Positions 1 to 7,353 of a DNA stretch of 11,231 nt are shown here, one piece after another. A model generated the notes under the pieces. That model was not told the DNA's origin and searched no databases. It saw only the letters and a program-made list of their open reading frames with translations. The translations under genes were made by a program, and so were the position numbers. Source of the DNA: JBCCTX01 sp964652565 (GTDB lineage: Bacteria > Bacteroidota > Bacteroidia > J057); assembly GCA_964652565.1 (NCBI GenBank), contig CAZZEC010000171.1, positions 1-11,231 of the forward strand, given 5' to 3'. Position 1 is the stretch's first letter. Every line of letters starts with the position of its first letter.

Positions 1-287
1 TGACCATAACCCACTATTTTTTTGTCATGTACTCAGATTTATTTTACAAAATAATATTGTCTAGCCACCTATGTAAGTGTACTTCTTTAGGTATAATTGT
101 TACAAAAATTGGTGGGGACATAACCGGATAGAACAAAGTGGCATAAGAAATAGGCACATAATTATGTCCAATTACATGCTTAGGTATGAATTATGTACTT
201 AAGAATCTAACACATATTTCTTAACACTTGTAGAATATTAATAGTAACGTTAACTTTTGTAAAAACTACGCTATTATTCCTTTCATC
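1..287. other. AT-rich intergenic region upstream of the DUF5060 lipoprotein gene
   Basis: There is no coding sequence here; stops occur in all frames and the window opens inside non-coding DNA. The region contains an 8-bp inverted repeat (GGACATAA at 116-123 and TTATGTCC at 162-169) enclosing the 10-bp palindrome CATAATTATG at 157-166. It also contains two loosely similar stretches around TTAGGTAT (near 87-103 and 179-197). A candidate promoter for the downstream gene lies near its right end. Nothing resembles a tRNA, small RNA or riboswitch that I can name. Confidence 0.6.
228..259 (+). promoter_or_regulatory. Candidate Bacteroidota promoter for the DUF5060 lipoprotein gene
   Basis: TTG at 228-230 and TAACTTTTG at 251-259 are separated by 20 nt. 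This approximates the Bacteroidota vegetative promoter (TTG, 19-20 nt, TAnnTTTG), with one extra T in the -7 element. The start codon at 288 would follow a short leader of about 20 nt. The same TTG, 20 nt, TAACTT arrangement occurs before the gene at 5255, which strengthens the call. It is a pattern match only. Confidence 0.4.
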
Positions 288-2126
288 ATGAAACAAGTAT
301 TTTTTTTCGCACTATGTGTTTGGATATACTCCAGTTGTACAAATCCTGCATCATATGAGATAGAGGGTGAATTAAAGAAAAACCATACAATCACGCTGAC
401 CTTCCAGGGCCCTGAACTCAGCGAGACATCCGAAGACAATCCTTTTGTGAATTATCAGTTGAATGTGAAATTTACTCAGGGAGATAAGGTATACCATGTC
501 CCCGGCTATTATGCAGCGGATGGAAATGCTGGGGAAACGAGTGCCGAAGCTGGCAGCATATGGAAGGTCCATTTTAATCCAGATGCTGAAGGGACCTGGA
601 ACTTCCAGGTATCTTTTCGTAATGGGAAAAATATAGCTGTTTCAGATGAGATGAAAGCAGGAGAACCTGTATATTTTGATGGCATACAAGGTACATTTGA
701 TATTGGCCCCTCAGATAAGACAGGTCGAGATTTTCGTTCAAAAGGTCGCATTATAGTCAGTGAAAATAGGCGATTCTTTAAATATACAGACTCAGATACA
801 TACTTTCTTAAAGCAGGTGCAGATAGTCCTGAAAACTTCTTAGCCTATCAAGACTTCGATGGAACCTATAGACACTTGGCTGAAGCACGAGACGGTGAGG
901 CAGACCCTACTGAAAGTCTTCATCGTTATGAGCCTCATCTTCAGGATTGGAATGAGGGAGATCCTTCCTGGAAAGGAGGTAAGGGAAAAGCGATGATTGG
1001 TGCTTTGAACTACTTAGCAAGTCAAGGCATGAATGTCGTATACTTTTTAGTGATGAATATTAATGGAGATGGTAAAGATGTGTGGCCATATATAGATCAC
1101 GAAACCTACAACCGTTTTGATTGTAGCAAATTAGATCAGTGGGAAGTAGTATTCAATCACATGGAGAAACTGGGAATCATGATGCATGTCGTTACGCAGG
1201 AAACAGAAAACGAAAAAATGCTGGATGATGGTGATACTGGCCCTCTTAGGAAGCTTTTTTATCGGGAATTGATTGCGAGATTCGGACATCACAATGCGCT
1301 GGTGTGGAATCTGGGAGAGGAAAATGGACCGGCAGGCTTTTCCCCGGATGGACAAACTGCTGAACAGCAAAAAGCCATGGCGACCTATTTTGAAAAACAC
1401 GATCCTTATCAACATCCCGTAGTGATACACACGCATTCCTGGAGAGAACCTAAAGACGCCATTCTCCCCCATTTGGTAGGACATACTCCTTTAGATGGGC
1501 TTTCTTTGCAGGTGAGCCGTCGTGAGCTCGTTCATGAAGATATCTTAAAATGGTCTGCCATGGCGGAGGAATCAGGACATCCCTGGCTCATCGCAATGGA
1601 TGAGATTGGAATGTGGTACAAAGGAGTGATGCCTGATGATATAAATCCCGATCACGATACCATTCGTGAAGAAGTTTTATGGGGATCGCTTATGGCAGGA
1701 GGAGCAGGAGTAGAATGGTATTTTGGGGCACATTACGATCATAATGACTTGACCTGCGAAGATTGGAGAAGTAGAGAAAATATGTGGAATCAGACTCGTT
1801 ATGCAAAGGAGTTTTTTGAGAAGCATCTGAATTATTGGGAAATGAAAAACAGAGATGAACTGGTGGAATTCTCAGGTGCCTATTGCTTAGCTAAAGAGAC
1901 TGATGTCTACGCAGTTTATTTTCCCAGCAATCTTACTACCAGAAAAAGGATGTTAAATCTTGGAGATGAAGGCGGGAGTTACATGATCCATTGGTATAAT
2001 CCCAGACAAGGGGGAGAGTTAGTTAGTGGTACTGTAGAGCGTATACAAGGTACAGAAATGCAGGATATAGGCTATCCACCAAATGAATTGGGTGCGGATT
2101 GGGTAGCATTGATTGAGAAAATGTAG
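288..2126 (+). CDS. Putative glycoside hydrolase lipoprotein, DUF5060 N-terminus plus TIM-barrel-like catalytic domain
   Basis: The protein has 612 residues. A short hydrophobic leader ends in a lipobox-like YSSC with Cys17 as the lipidated residue, so it is probably anchored in the outer membrane or periplasm. Residues about 30-140 form a beta-rich region resembling DUF5060 (motif GTWNFQVSF near 102-110). Residues about 160-520 look like a clan-A-type (beta/alpha)8 barrel of the DUF4038/DUF5605 kind. In it WNLGEEN (340-346) supplies a candidate acid/base, Glu344 or Glu345, and WLIAMDEIG (433-441) a candidate nucleophile, Glu439. The tail (about 530-612, YAVYFPSN and MIHWYNPRQGG) resembles the small beta-sandwich called the putative collagen-binding domain in related glycosidases. 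The family is seen in polysaccharide loci of Bacteroidota, but substrates are mostly undetermined. The stop is doubled (TAG TAG). The start is supported by the leader peptide. The family call is fairly sure; the substrate is unknown. Confidence 0.85.
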   Translation: MKQVFFFALCVWIYSSCTNPASYEIEGELKKNHTITLTFQGPELSETSEDNPFVNYQLNVKFTQGDKVYHVPGYYAADGNAGETSAEAGSIWKVHFNPDAEGTWNFQVSFRNGKNIAVSDEMKAGEPVYFDGIQGTFDIGPSDKTGRDFRSKGRIIVSENRRFFKYTDSDTYFLKAGADSPENFLAYQDFDGTYRHLAEARDGEADPTESLHRYEPHLQDWNEGDPSWKGGKGKAMIGALNYLASQGMNVVYFLVMNINGDGKDVWPYIDHETYNRFDCSKLDQWEVVFNHMEKLGIMMHVVTQETENEKMLDDGDTGPLRKLFYRELIARFGHHNALVWNLGEENGPAGFSPDGQTAEQQKAMATYFEKHDPYQHPVVIHTHSWREPKDAILPHLVGHTPLDGLSLQVSRRELVHEDILKWSAMAEESGHPWLIAMDEIGMWYKGVMPDDINPDHDTIREEVLWGSLMAGGAGVEWYFGAHYDHNDLTCEDWRSRENMWNQTRYAKEFFEKHLNYWEMKNRDELVEFSGAYCLAKETDVYAVYFPSNLTTRKRMLNLGDEGGSYMIHWYNPRQGGELVSGTVERIQGTEMQDIGYPPNELGADWVALIEKM

Positions 2127-2133
2127 TAGGAAC

Positions 2134-2236
2134 ACGTGGTAGTGTGTTCCCTTACCCAAATAACGTGGTAGTGTGTTCCCTTACCCAAATAACGTGGTAG
2201 TGTGTTCCCTCACCCAAATAACGTGGTAGCGTGTTC
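2134..2236. repeat. 29-bp tandem repeat, three full copies plus one partial
   Basis: Copies start at 2134, 2163, 2192 and 2221, exactly 29 bp apart. Each begins ACGTGGTAGTGTGTTC and ends ACCCAAATA. The first two copies are identical, the third has one T-to-C change, and the fourth diverges after its first 16 bases (GTAGC in place of GTAGT). The array starts 7 bp after a stop codon and lies between two convergent genes. The period is not a multiple of 3 and there are no spacers, so it is neither a coding repeat nor a CRISPR array. With flanking bases, copy one can form a 7-bp stem (GGAACAC at 2129-2135 with GTGTTCC at 2144-2150); the other copies cannot. Confidence 0.95.
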
Positions 2237-2249
2237 TGCCCTTTGGGCA
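2237..2249. terminator. Possible terminator hairpin between convergent glycosidase genes
   Basis: TGCCC and GGGCA form a perfect 5-bp stem around a TTT loop, directly after the partial last copy of the 29-bp repeat. A T-rich stretch (2265-2280) follows on the plus strand but not immediately, so this is not a textbook intrinsic terminator. Its place between two facing genes makes a transcription-ending role plausible. Confidence 0.3.
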
Positions 2250-2311
2250 CTTGTAAAGTCAAAATTTTCTTCTTTCAATTTTGAGGTATAAGTTGTGTTA
2301 ATAAAGATCGA

Positions 2312-4927
2312 TTATTTTAACTTAAAAACATATTCCTCTCCAGCCACCAATCTCAACATTTCATCAAAAACAACGTCTGATTGTGCCTCAACAGCTTGGT
2401 CTACCACATATCCAGCTCGTTCCTGAATCTGGCTCTCGCTTCCCAACTGGAAGGATTGAATTTCCAGGCTACCGTATAATACGCTTAACTTAGCTTCATT
2501 ATCCCTAATCGAAAAATTCCCCCAGGCAGTTCCTGTAGACCAGAAAGTCCGAAATTCCTCTTGATTGATCTGGGGATCAAAAGCCATTGTTTTGGTAATC
2601 CCATCGTATTCAAAACCAGATAATGCGAGTAGGACCGACCAACTTGACATTGCTCTGGCATAATGTACTCCACTTTCATTGTGCATGAAAGGATTTCTCT
2701 TGAACCCATCATGACGTTCTTGTACTGCTTCTGCTATTTCAATACCTTCTTTTACCATTCCAGCACGTATCAAGGAAGCAGCTACCGCAAACTCCACTCC
2801 ACTCCACACCTCCTGGGCATATACAAAGGGTAGCACAGGTTGATTATCATTGGGCCATGAACACAATACTACACCTTTATCATCATTTTGGGCGTAAATT
2901 CGTTGTACATTGGCATACTGACCCATTTCCTGAATGAAATTGTGTTGATAGATAGAACGCAATGCCTGTTGCGTTTTGTCTTGATCTACAATGAAGCCCA
3001 ACCCTGCATTTTGCGCAATATATTGACCCAATAGTTGATCAGCCAGACACCCATCCCCATATTGATATTTGGGGATTTGTTCTCCGTTTTTATTGGGGGG
3101 AGACAGTTCGAAATCTTCTGTGATATCGCCTTGTTCATTCTCTGGAATAATCTGAATAAAGTATTCTCCATTCCAAAGTATATCTTCCATCTTCTCAACT
3201 CCTTTGTTATATATTCCCTGGTATTCAAGTGCTTTATCAGGTTCTTCCATAGCTTCTGCCATTTCTGCACAGGCTTTGAGCGCCCCTAAATAACATGAAG
3301 TTGTCATGGAGCTAGGGCCGAAAAAACTTATGTCATAGGTGTTGTGCTGCCTTCCTTCCAGTATCCCGTCTTTATCCGAATCCCAATGGGTATTCCACGC
3401 ATATTCCAGTGCGAGTTTTACTTTCGGCCAGAGTGTTGCCAGCCATTCATTGTCTCCCAACATTTTCCATTCCCTATACACGCGGATGATACTACCCATT
3501 TGCCCGTCTGCCGCCGCAGCTCCATCAAAACGATAATCTCCTAAGGGGAAAACCGATCGGTGATTTTGAAATCCTGCCTCATCAACATCATACAAAAACT
3601 CGATCTCACGCATATTTCTCTCCATCGAGGGAAAGAGGCTGGCCAGCGTTTGTTCATAATTCCAAACGTGTGTACACGTACCTGGGCAACACCATCCATT
3701 GACCAATACTCCCTCAAACCCATGAACATCACCTGCATCTGTCATCTGTATCAAATTCGTCTTGATGCTTGCCGCTTGTGTACTCAATGTTTGTATGATT
3801 GTTGGAGAATACGTACTCGAATTCAGACTTTCACTGAATGAGGATGTCAACGCGTGGAGTTCTCCTTGTCTTTGGAAAAATGTCCTTAAAGCATGGGATG
3901 CATCTGTAAATAGATTTTTGTAATAATTACTGAATACTTTATCCTTTCCTTCTAATCCAAAGGTCTCAGCTCCTGTAAAAATTCGATCTGGAAAATACCA
4001 GGCCAAATAGAAGGGAATGCGTATTTCTTCTCCAGGTGCGAGCGTAACAGGAACAACGATAACCCCATTTCTATTTGAAATTTCATTGTAAGAGGTGCTT
4101 TTATAGGTGGTTTCCCAGGTTTCTTCAACAGGAGTTATGGTTCCATCTCTGGAAAAATCATCCCATAATATGTGCATGTCATCTCTCCATCTTCCAGGGT
4201 ATAAATGTGTTTGTACCTGAGCATTTGAGGTTCCAGCCATAGCCAAAAATTCTCCATGATAATTAACCTCAGCTCCCTGATCAGAGGTAAACCTCAAACC
4301 AGTTAACGTGTCCATTTGATAATAATGATTACTGATCTTTTCCGCCTGAATTGGATTTTCTATACATAGCATCAAGGATGTTGCTAAAGGCTTCGAACTA
4401 GTATTTTTCAGGGTCCAGTTCATACTTACTATTGGAAAAGAACTATCATCTACATTGAGCGGAATAAAGGGATTGTATACCTCAAGTTGTATGTCTAGGG
4501 GAATATCTGCGTCCATAAATTCCCATTGAGCAAAAGGGAAGTTGTTTGTAAACATTGCCTCATCAAATCGGGGTAATCCCGAAGCCCTCAGATGTGAGGC
4601 GCCTTGATAAGGGGGAAGATATTCTCTTTCTATAATTTTACTTACCGCCTCCGTTTCACCTTCTTCCCGAGTATACATCGCAAAAAATGTATTAATCGGA
4701 GCCCGAACCCTATCAGGTCTGTTAAACACTTCTATATGTGAGATATTCCCACGCCCTCCCATCAACATATTTCCCGTACTAATCCCTCCTACGGGAATCT
4801 CCAGGCTTTGTAGATATTTATCTTGATAAGATAGGGAAGAAGTGGATTGTGCAAAACAGAAGGAGATGAGTATCATATTCACTGAGATACTACTTACAAA
4901 ATGGAGAAATATCTTATGAGGTTGCAT
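2312..4927 (-). CDS. GH116-family beta-glycosidase (bacterial GBA2/glucosylceramidase-like), exported
   Basis: The protein has 871 residues and a Sec signal peptide ending near FCFA/QS (residues 26-28), so it is periplasmic or secreted. The N-terminal GH116 beta-sandwich domain is marked by PVGGISTGNMLMGGRG (45-60) and IEVFNRPDR. The catalytic (alpha/alpha)6 domain follows, with CCPGTCTHVWNY (413-424), LEGRQHNTYD (523-532), CLADQLLGQ (627-635) and EVWSGVEFAVAA (706-717). By comparison with human GBA2 and the archaeal enzyme SSO1353, as I recall them, Glu405 (GFEG) should be the nucleophile and Asp532 (NTYD) the acid/base. Their 127-residue spacing equals what I remember for SSO1353. Known GH116 members are retaining enzymes acting on beta-glucosides, beta-xylosides or glucosylceramide, and some act on N-acetylglucosaminides. 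The gene faces the DUF5060 gene and diverges from the alpha-glucuronidase-like gene. The family is secure; the sugar is not determined. Confidence 0.92.
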   Translation of the reverse strand: MQPHKIFLHFVSSISVNMILISFCFAQSTSSLSYQDKYLQSLEIPVGGISTGNMLMGGRGNISHIEVFNRPDRVRAPINTFFAMYTREEGETEAVSKIIEREYLPPYQGASHLRASGLPRFDEAMFTNNFPFAQWEFMDADIPLDIQLEVYNPFIPLNVDDSSFPIVSMNWTLKNTSSKPLATSLMLCIENPIQAEKISNHYYQMDTLTGLRFTSDQGAEVNYHGEFLAMAGTSNAQVQTHLYPGRWRDDMHILWDDFSRDGTITPVEETWETTYKSTSYNEISNRNGVIVVPVTLAPGEEIRIPFYLAWYFPDRIFTGAETFGLEGKDKVFSNYYKNLFTDASHALRTFFQRQGELHALTSSFSESLNSSTYSPTIIQTLSTQAASIKTNLIQMTDAGDVHGFEGVLVNGWCCPGTCTHVWNYEQTLASLFPSMERNMREIEFLYDVDEAGFQNHRSVFPLGDYRFDGAAAADGQMGSIIRVYREWKMLGDNEWLATLWPKVKLALEYAWNTHWDSDKDGILEGRQHNTYDISFFGPSSMTTSCYLGALKACAEMAEAMEEPDKALEYQGIYNKGVEKMEDILWNGEYFIQIIPENEQGDITEDFELSPPNKNGEQIPKYQYGDGCLADQLLGQYIAQNAGLGFIVDQDKTQQALRSIYQHNFIQEMGQYANVQRIYAQNDDKGVVLCSWPNDNQPVLPFVYAQEVWSGVEFAVAASLIRAGMVKEGIEIAEAVQERHDGFKRNPFMHNESGVHYARAMSSWSVLLALSGFEYDGITKTMAFDPQINQEEFRTFWSTGTAWGNFSIRDNEAKLSVLYGSLEIQSFQLGSESQIQERAGYVVDQAVEAQSDVVFDEMLRLVAGEEYVFKLK

Positions 4928-5254
4928 GGGAGTTATATACTTGATAAAAAAGTTATGCGATGGTAGATCTTTCTGCTGTTGAGAAATTACTATTACAAAT
5001 AAATGTAGCCATAAGTTAGGGTTTTTCTCACAATCATTGAATAAAGGCAGGGCAAATGCACTAAAATCATTAATAGCTACTAATCAGATACTTATATTTA
5101 TCAAATGTATAAAGACTTTAACTGTAACCAATTGATAATGAATTATTCATATAATTTGGTGCGTTCGCCCTTAATAAAGGCATTTACCACATTGCTATCT
5201 GAATCGAAAACCCTTAACTTAAGGTAATATGTAGCACTTTTACCTGTACTGTAT
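4928..5254. other. Divergent intergenic region between GH116 and alpha-glucuronidase-like genes
   Basis: This 327-bp AT-rich stretch must carry promoters for both flanking genes. It holds two short palindromes, ATGAAT-T-ATTCAT at 5138-5150 and CCTTAA-C-TTAAGG at 5212-5224, the latter over the candidate -7 box of the right-hand gene. A 10-bp direct repeat AATAAAGGCA occurs at 5040-5049 and 5173-5182. On the minus strand TAACTTTTTT (4955 down to 4946) resembles the -7 elements seen before the other two glycosidase genes, but no TTG sits at the right distance, so I do not list it as a promoter. No small ORF or RNA gene is evident. Confidence 0.6.
5192..5220 (+). promoter_or_regulatory. Candidate promoter for the alpha-glucuronidase-like gene
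   Basis: TTG at 5192-5194 is followed after 20 nt by TAACTT at 5215-5220, the same arrangement as before the gene at 288. The -7 element ends TTAA in place of TTTG, so it is a weaker match to the Bacteroidota consensus. It lies inside the 13-bp palindrome CCTTAACTTAAGG (5212-5224), which could be an operator. The start codon is 40 bp downstream of the TA. Confidence 0.3.
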
Positions 5255-7321
5255 ATGAGTCGAACCCAATTTTATTACCTATCCATATGGGTATTTCCGT
5301 TCATTTTATGTGCTTGTCAGCAAGCTCCTCAAGGATTTCAATTTGATATGGATATTGCGCATCCCAGTATACAATACGGCATTGGGCAATTACAATCAGA
5401 AGAGGCGTATCATCTTTCACAAATGACTATCTCGGGAGACATAGATACCATAGGAATGGAAAATGAAGCATTTAGTATTTCGGTCAATAATCAAGAGATT
5501 AAGATTACTGCGGGAGATGAAACGGGAATGATGTATGCCCTATTGGATATTAAGCATCAGTTACAATTCGGGAACGGGGCAATAGAAGAACGAAAAGAGA
5601 AACCCAATCTTACCTTTCGAGCCATTAAGTATAACCTTCCCTGGGATTCCTATCGCAATAGTGAAGCATTGGACCTCCATTATGAAACCTGCCGGGATAC
5701 TACTTATTGGGAAGCCTTTTTGGATATGATGGCCAGCAATAGATTTAATGTGTTAACACTTTGGAACCTTCATCCATTCAATTATTTAGTGAAAACGTCA
5801 AAGTATCCCGAAGCCTCAGCATTTAGTGATGAAGAAATGGCAGAATGGGAGGCGTTTTGGCATTCGTTGTTTCGCATGGCAAAAGTGCGAGGGATAGAGA
5901 CCTACCTGGTCAATTGGAATATTTTTGTGTCTCCAGAGTTTGCTAAAGCTCATGGAGTGGCAGCGTATTGCATAGACAATGAATACATCACCGACAGTGG
6001 AGATACCTCCGAAATTATTAGGGATTACACGCGGGAGGTGGTCCGTGAAGTAATAGATACCTATCCAGATCTGACTGGATTAGGGATTACCTTGGGAGAA
6101 GGAATGGGAGGAATGACAGCAAAAGAAAGAGAGCAATGGTTGCTGGATAGTTACATTGAAGGAATGCGCCAAGCCTCACGTAAGGTGAAATTTATTCACC
6201 GGGTACCTTTATCTGCCAATAAAGGTAGTGGAGGATCTACCTCTTTTGCCGTAGAAAAAATGACGCGTCAGACGCTGGACACATTGAGTTGTGTCGAGGG
6301 ACCTATGACTATTGAATTAAAATTCAATTGGTCGCATGCGTATTCGAGTCCCCATTTAGTAAAGGTGCATGGAGGGAAACTTTCCGATGCCTACTGGAAT
6401 CCCATCCCTGAGAATTATCGCCTCTCCTGGATGATGAGGAACGAAGACTTTTTTATGTTGAGATGGGGTCAACCGGACTTTATTCGTCAACATATCGATC
6501 TCAATACGCCTGAATACGTACAGGGATATTTTGTAGGTTCTGAATGTTATATACCTGCGAAAGACTATTTTACCAAATTGCCTGGTGCCAGTTACAGGTA
6601 TGCATTTGAACGGCAATGGATGTATTACCAGATGTGGGGTCGCCTGCTATATAATCCCGAAACACCAGATACATTGTTTGAGCAGTCCTTCTATAATCGT
6701 TTTCCCAATAGTGGAGACGTATTATTTTCTGCTCAGCGTAAAGTAAGTAAGGTCCCATTAATTATCGCTTCTTACATGAACGCTACCTGGGACTTTACCC
6801 TGTATTCTGAAGGAATGATGGAATTACGTGATGGGAAGATGCAATTGATCTCCATAGATCGATTAGGTCAGGTACAACCTTTAGAACCTGCTTATGTAGG
6901 AATTACAGAATTTGTATCTCCAGATTATCAAGATGATATAACAACCATAGATCCTATACAACTATCAGATTCTTTAGAATTTATCTGTCAAACTGCCCTC
7001 GATGAAATTCTTGTCATTGATCCTGAATCACATACAGATCTGTTATATGAAGTGAGCGACATCAAAATATGGGCGCATTTGGGACTGTATTTCTCCCTTA
7101 AACTCAAAGCCGCTGTGTATCATGAGAAACAGAATTTGGAAAAAGTGCTCCAGTATTTGGAGCGGTCTCAGGAAGTATGGAAACAATTGGTAGAAATTAC
7201 CACTCCGGTTTATGATCCTGTTCCCTTAGTTCATTACAATCGCAGCGACCGGGAAAAATTTCATTGGTCGAATTGGGAAGCAGATATAGCCCGTGAGATT
7301 CAGGAGTTGCTGGGTAAATAA
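5255..7321 (+). CDS. Lipoprotein resembling alpha-glucuronidase-type glycoside hydrolases
   Basis: The protein has 688 residues. The leader ends in the lipobox LCAC with Cys21 lipidated, so it is membrane-anchored at the periplasm or cell surface. Residues about 30-115 look like the small alpha/beta domain that precedes the barrel in GH20, GH67 and GH115 enzymes (ITAGDETGMMYALLDIKHQL). From about 118 a TIM barrel seems to begin (FRAIKYNLPWDSYRN, then NRFNVLTLWNLHPFNYLV at 162-179 and YLVNWNIFVSPEF at 217-229, recalling GH67). Candidate acidic catalytic residues are Glu282 (GITLGEGM) and Glu354 (TIELKFNWSH). The C-terminal part (about 450-688) is mostly helical and holds aromatic clusters. I cannot place it in a numbered CAZy family. 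It could equally be an unclassified glycosidase acting on another uronic-acid-containing or amino-sugar glycan. It stands alone on its strand, between the divergent GH116 gene and a convergent serine hydrolase gene 32 bp away. Confidence 0.75.
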   Translation: MSRTQFYYLSIWVFPFILCACQQAPQGFQFDMDIAHPSIQYGIGQLQSEEAYHLSQMTISGDIDTIGMENEAFSISVNNQEIKITAGDETGMMYALLDIKHQLQFGNGAIEERKEKPNLTFRAIKYNLPWDSYRNSEALDLHYETCRDTTYWEAFLDMMASNRFNVLTLWNLHPFNYLVKTSKYPEASAFSDEEMAEWEAFWHSLFRMAKVRGIETYLVNWNIFVSPEFAKAHGVAAYCIDNEYITDSGDTSEIIRDYTREVVREVIDTYPDLTGLGITLGEGMGGMTAKEREQWLLDSYIEGMRQASRKVKFIHRVPLSANKGSGGSTSFAVEKMTRQTLDTLSCVEGPMTIELKFNWSHAYSSPHLVKVHGGKLSDAYWNPIPENYRLSWMMRNEDFFMLRWGQPDFIRQHIDLNTPEYVQGYFVGSECYIPAKDYFTKLPGASYRYAFERQWMYYQMWGRLLYNPETPDTLFEQSFYNRFPNSGDVLFSAQRKVSKVPLIIASYMNATWDFTLYSEGMMELRDGKMQLISIDRLGQVQPLEPAYVGITEFVSPDYQDDITTIDPIQLSDSLEFICQTALDEILVIDPESHTDLLYEVSDIKIWAHLGLYFSLKLKAAVYHEKQNLEKVLQYLERSQEVWKQLVEITTPVYDPVPLVHYNRSDREKFHWSNWEADIAREIQELLGK

Positions 7322-7353
7322 ACAGATATTAAAGATTACAATTGGTGGTCAAA

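Noticed and set aside
2134..2236. The 29-bp repeats considered as a CRISPR array.
   Set aside because: Copies abut with no spacers, there are fewer than four full copies, and no cas gene is nearby.
3035..3841. Open frames on the plus strand inside the GH116 gene (for example 3035-3289 and 3560-3841).
   Set aside because: They lie opposite strongly conserved GH116 coding sequence and their translations resemble no protein family.
4800..4825. TTTGTAGAT half-sites of the BlaI operator inside the GH116 gene, and another near 10427 in the DinB-like gene.
   Set aside because: Only single half-sites within coding sequence, with no inverted partner or promoter; expected by chance in AT-rich DNA.
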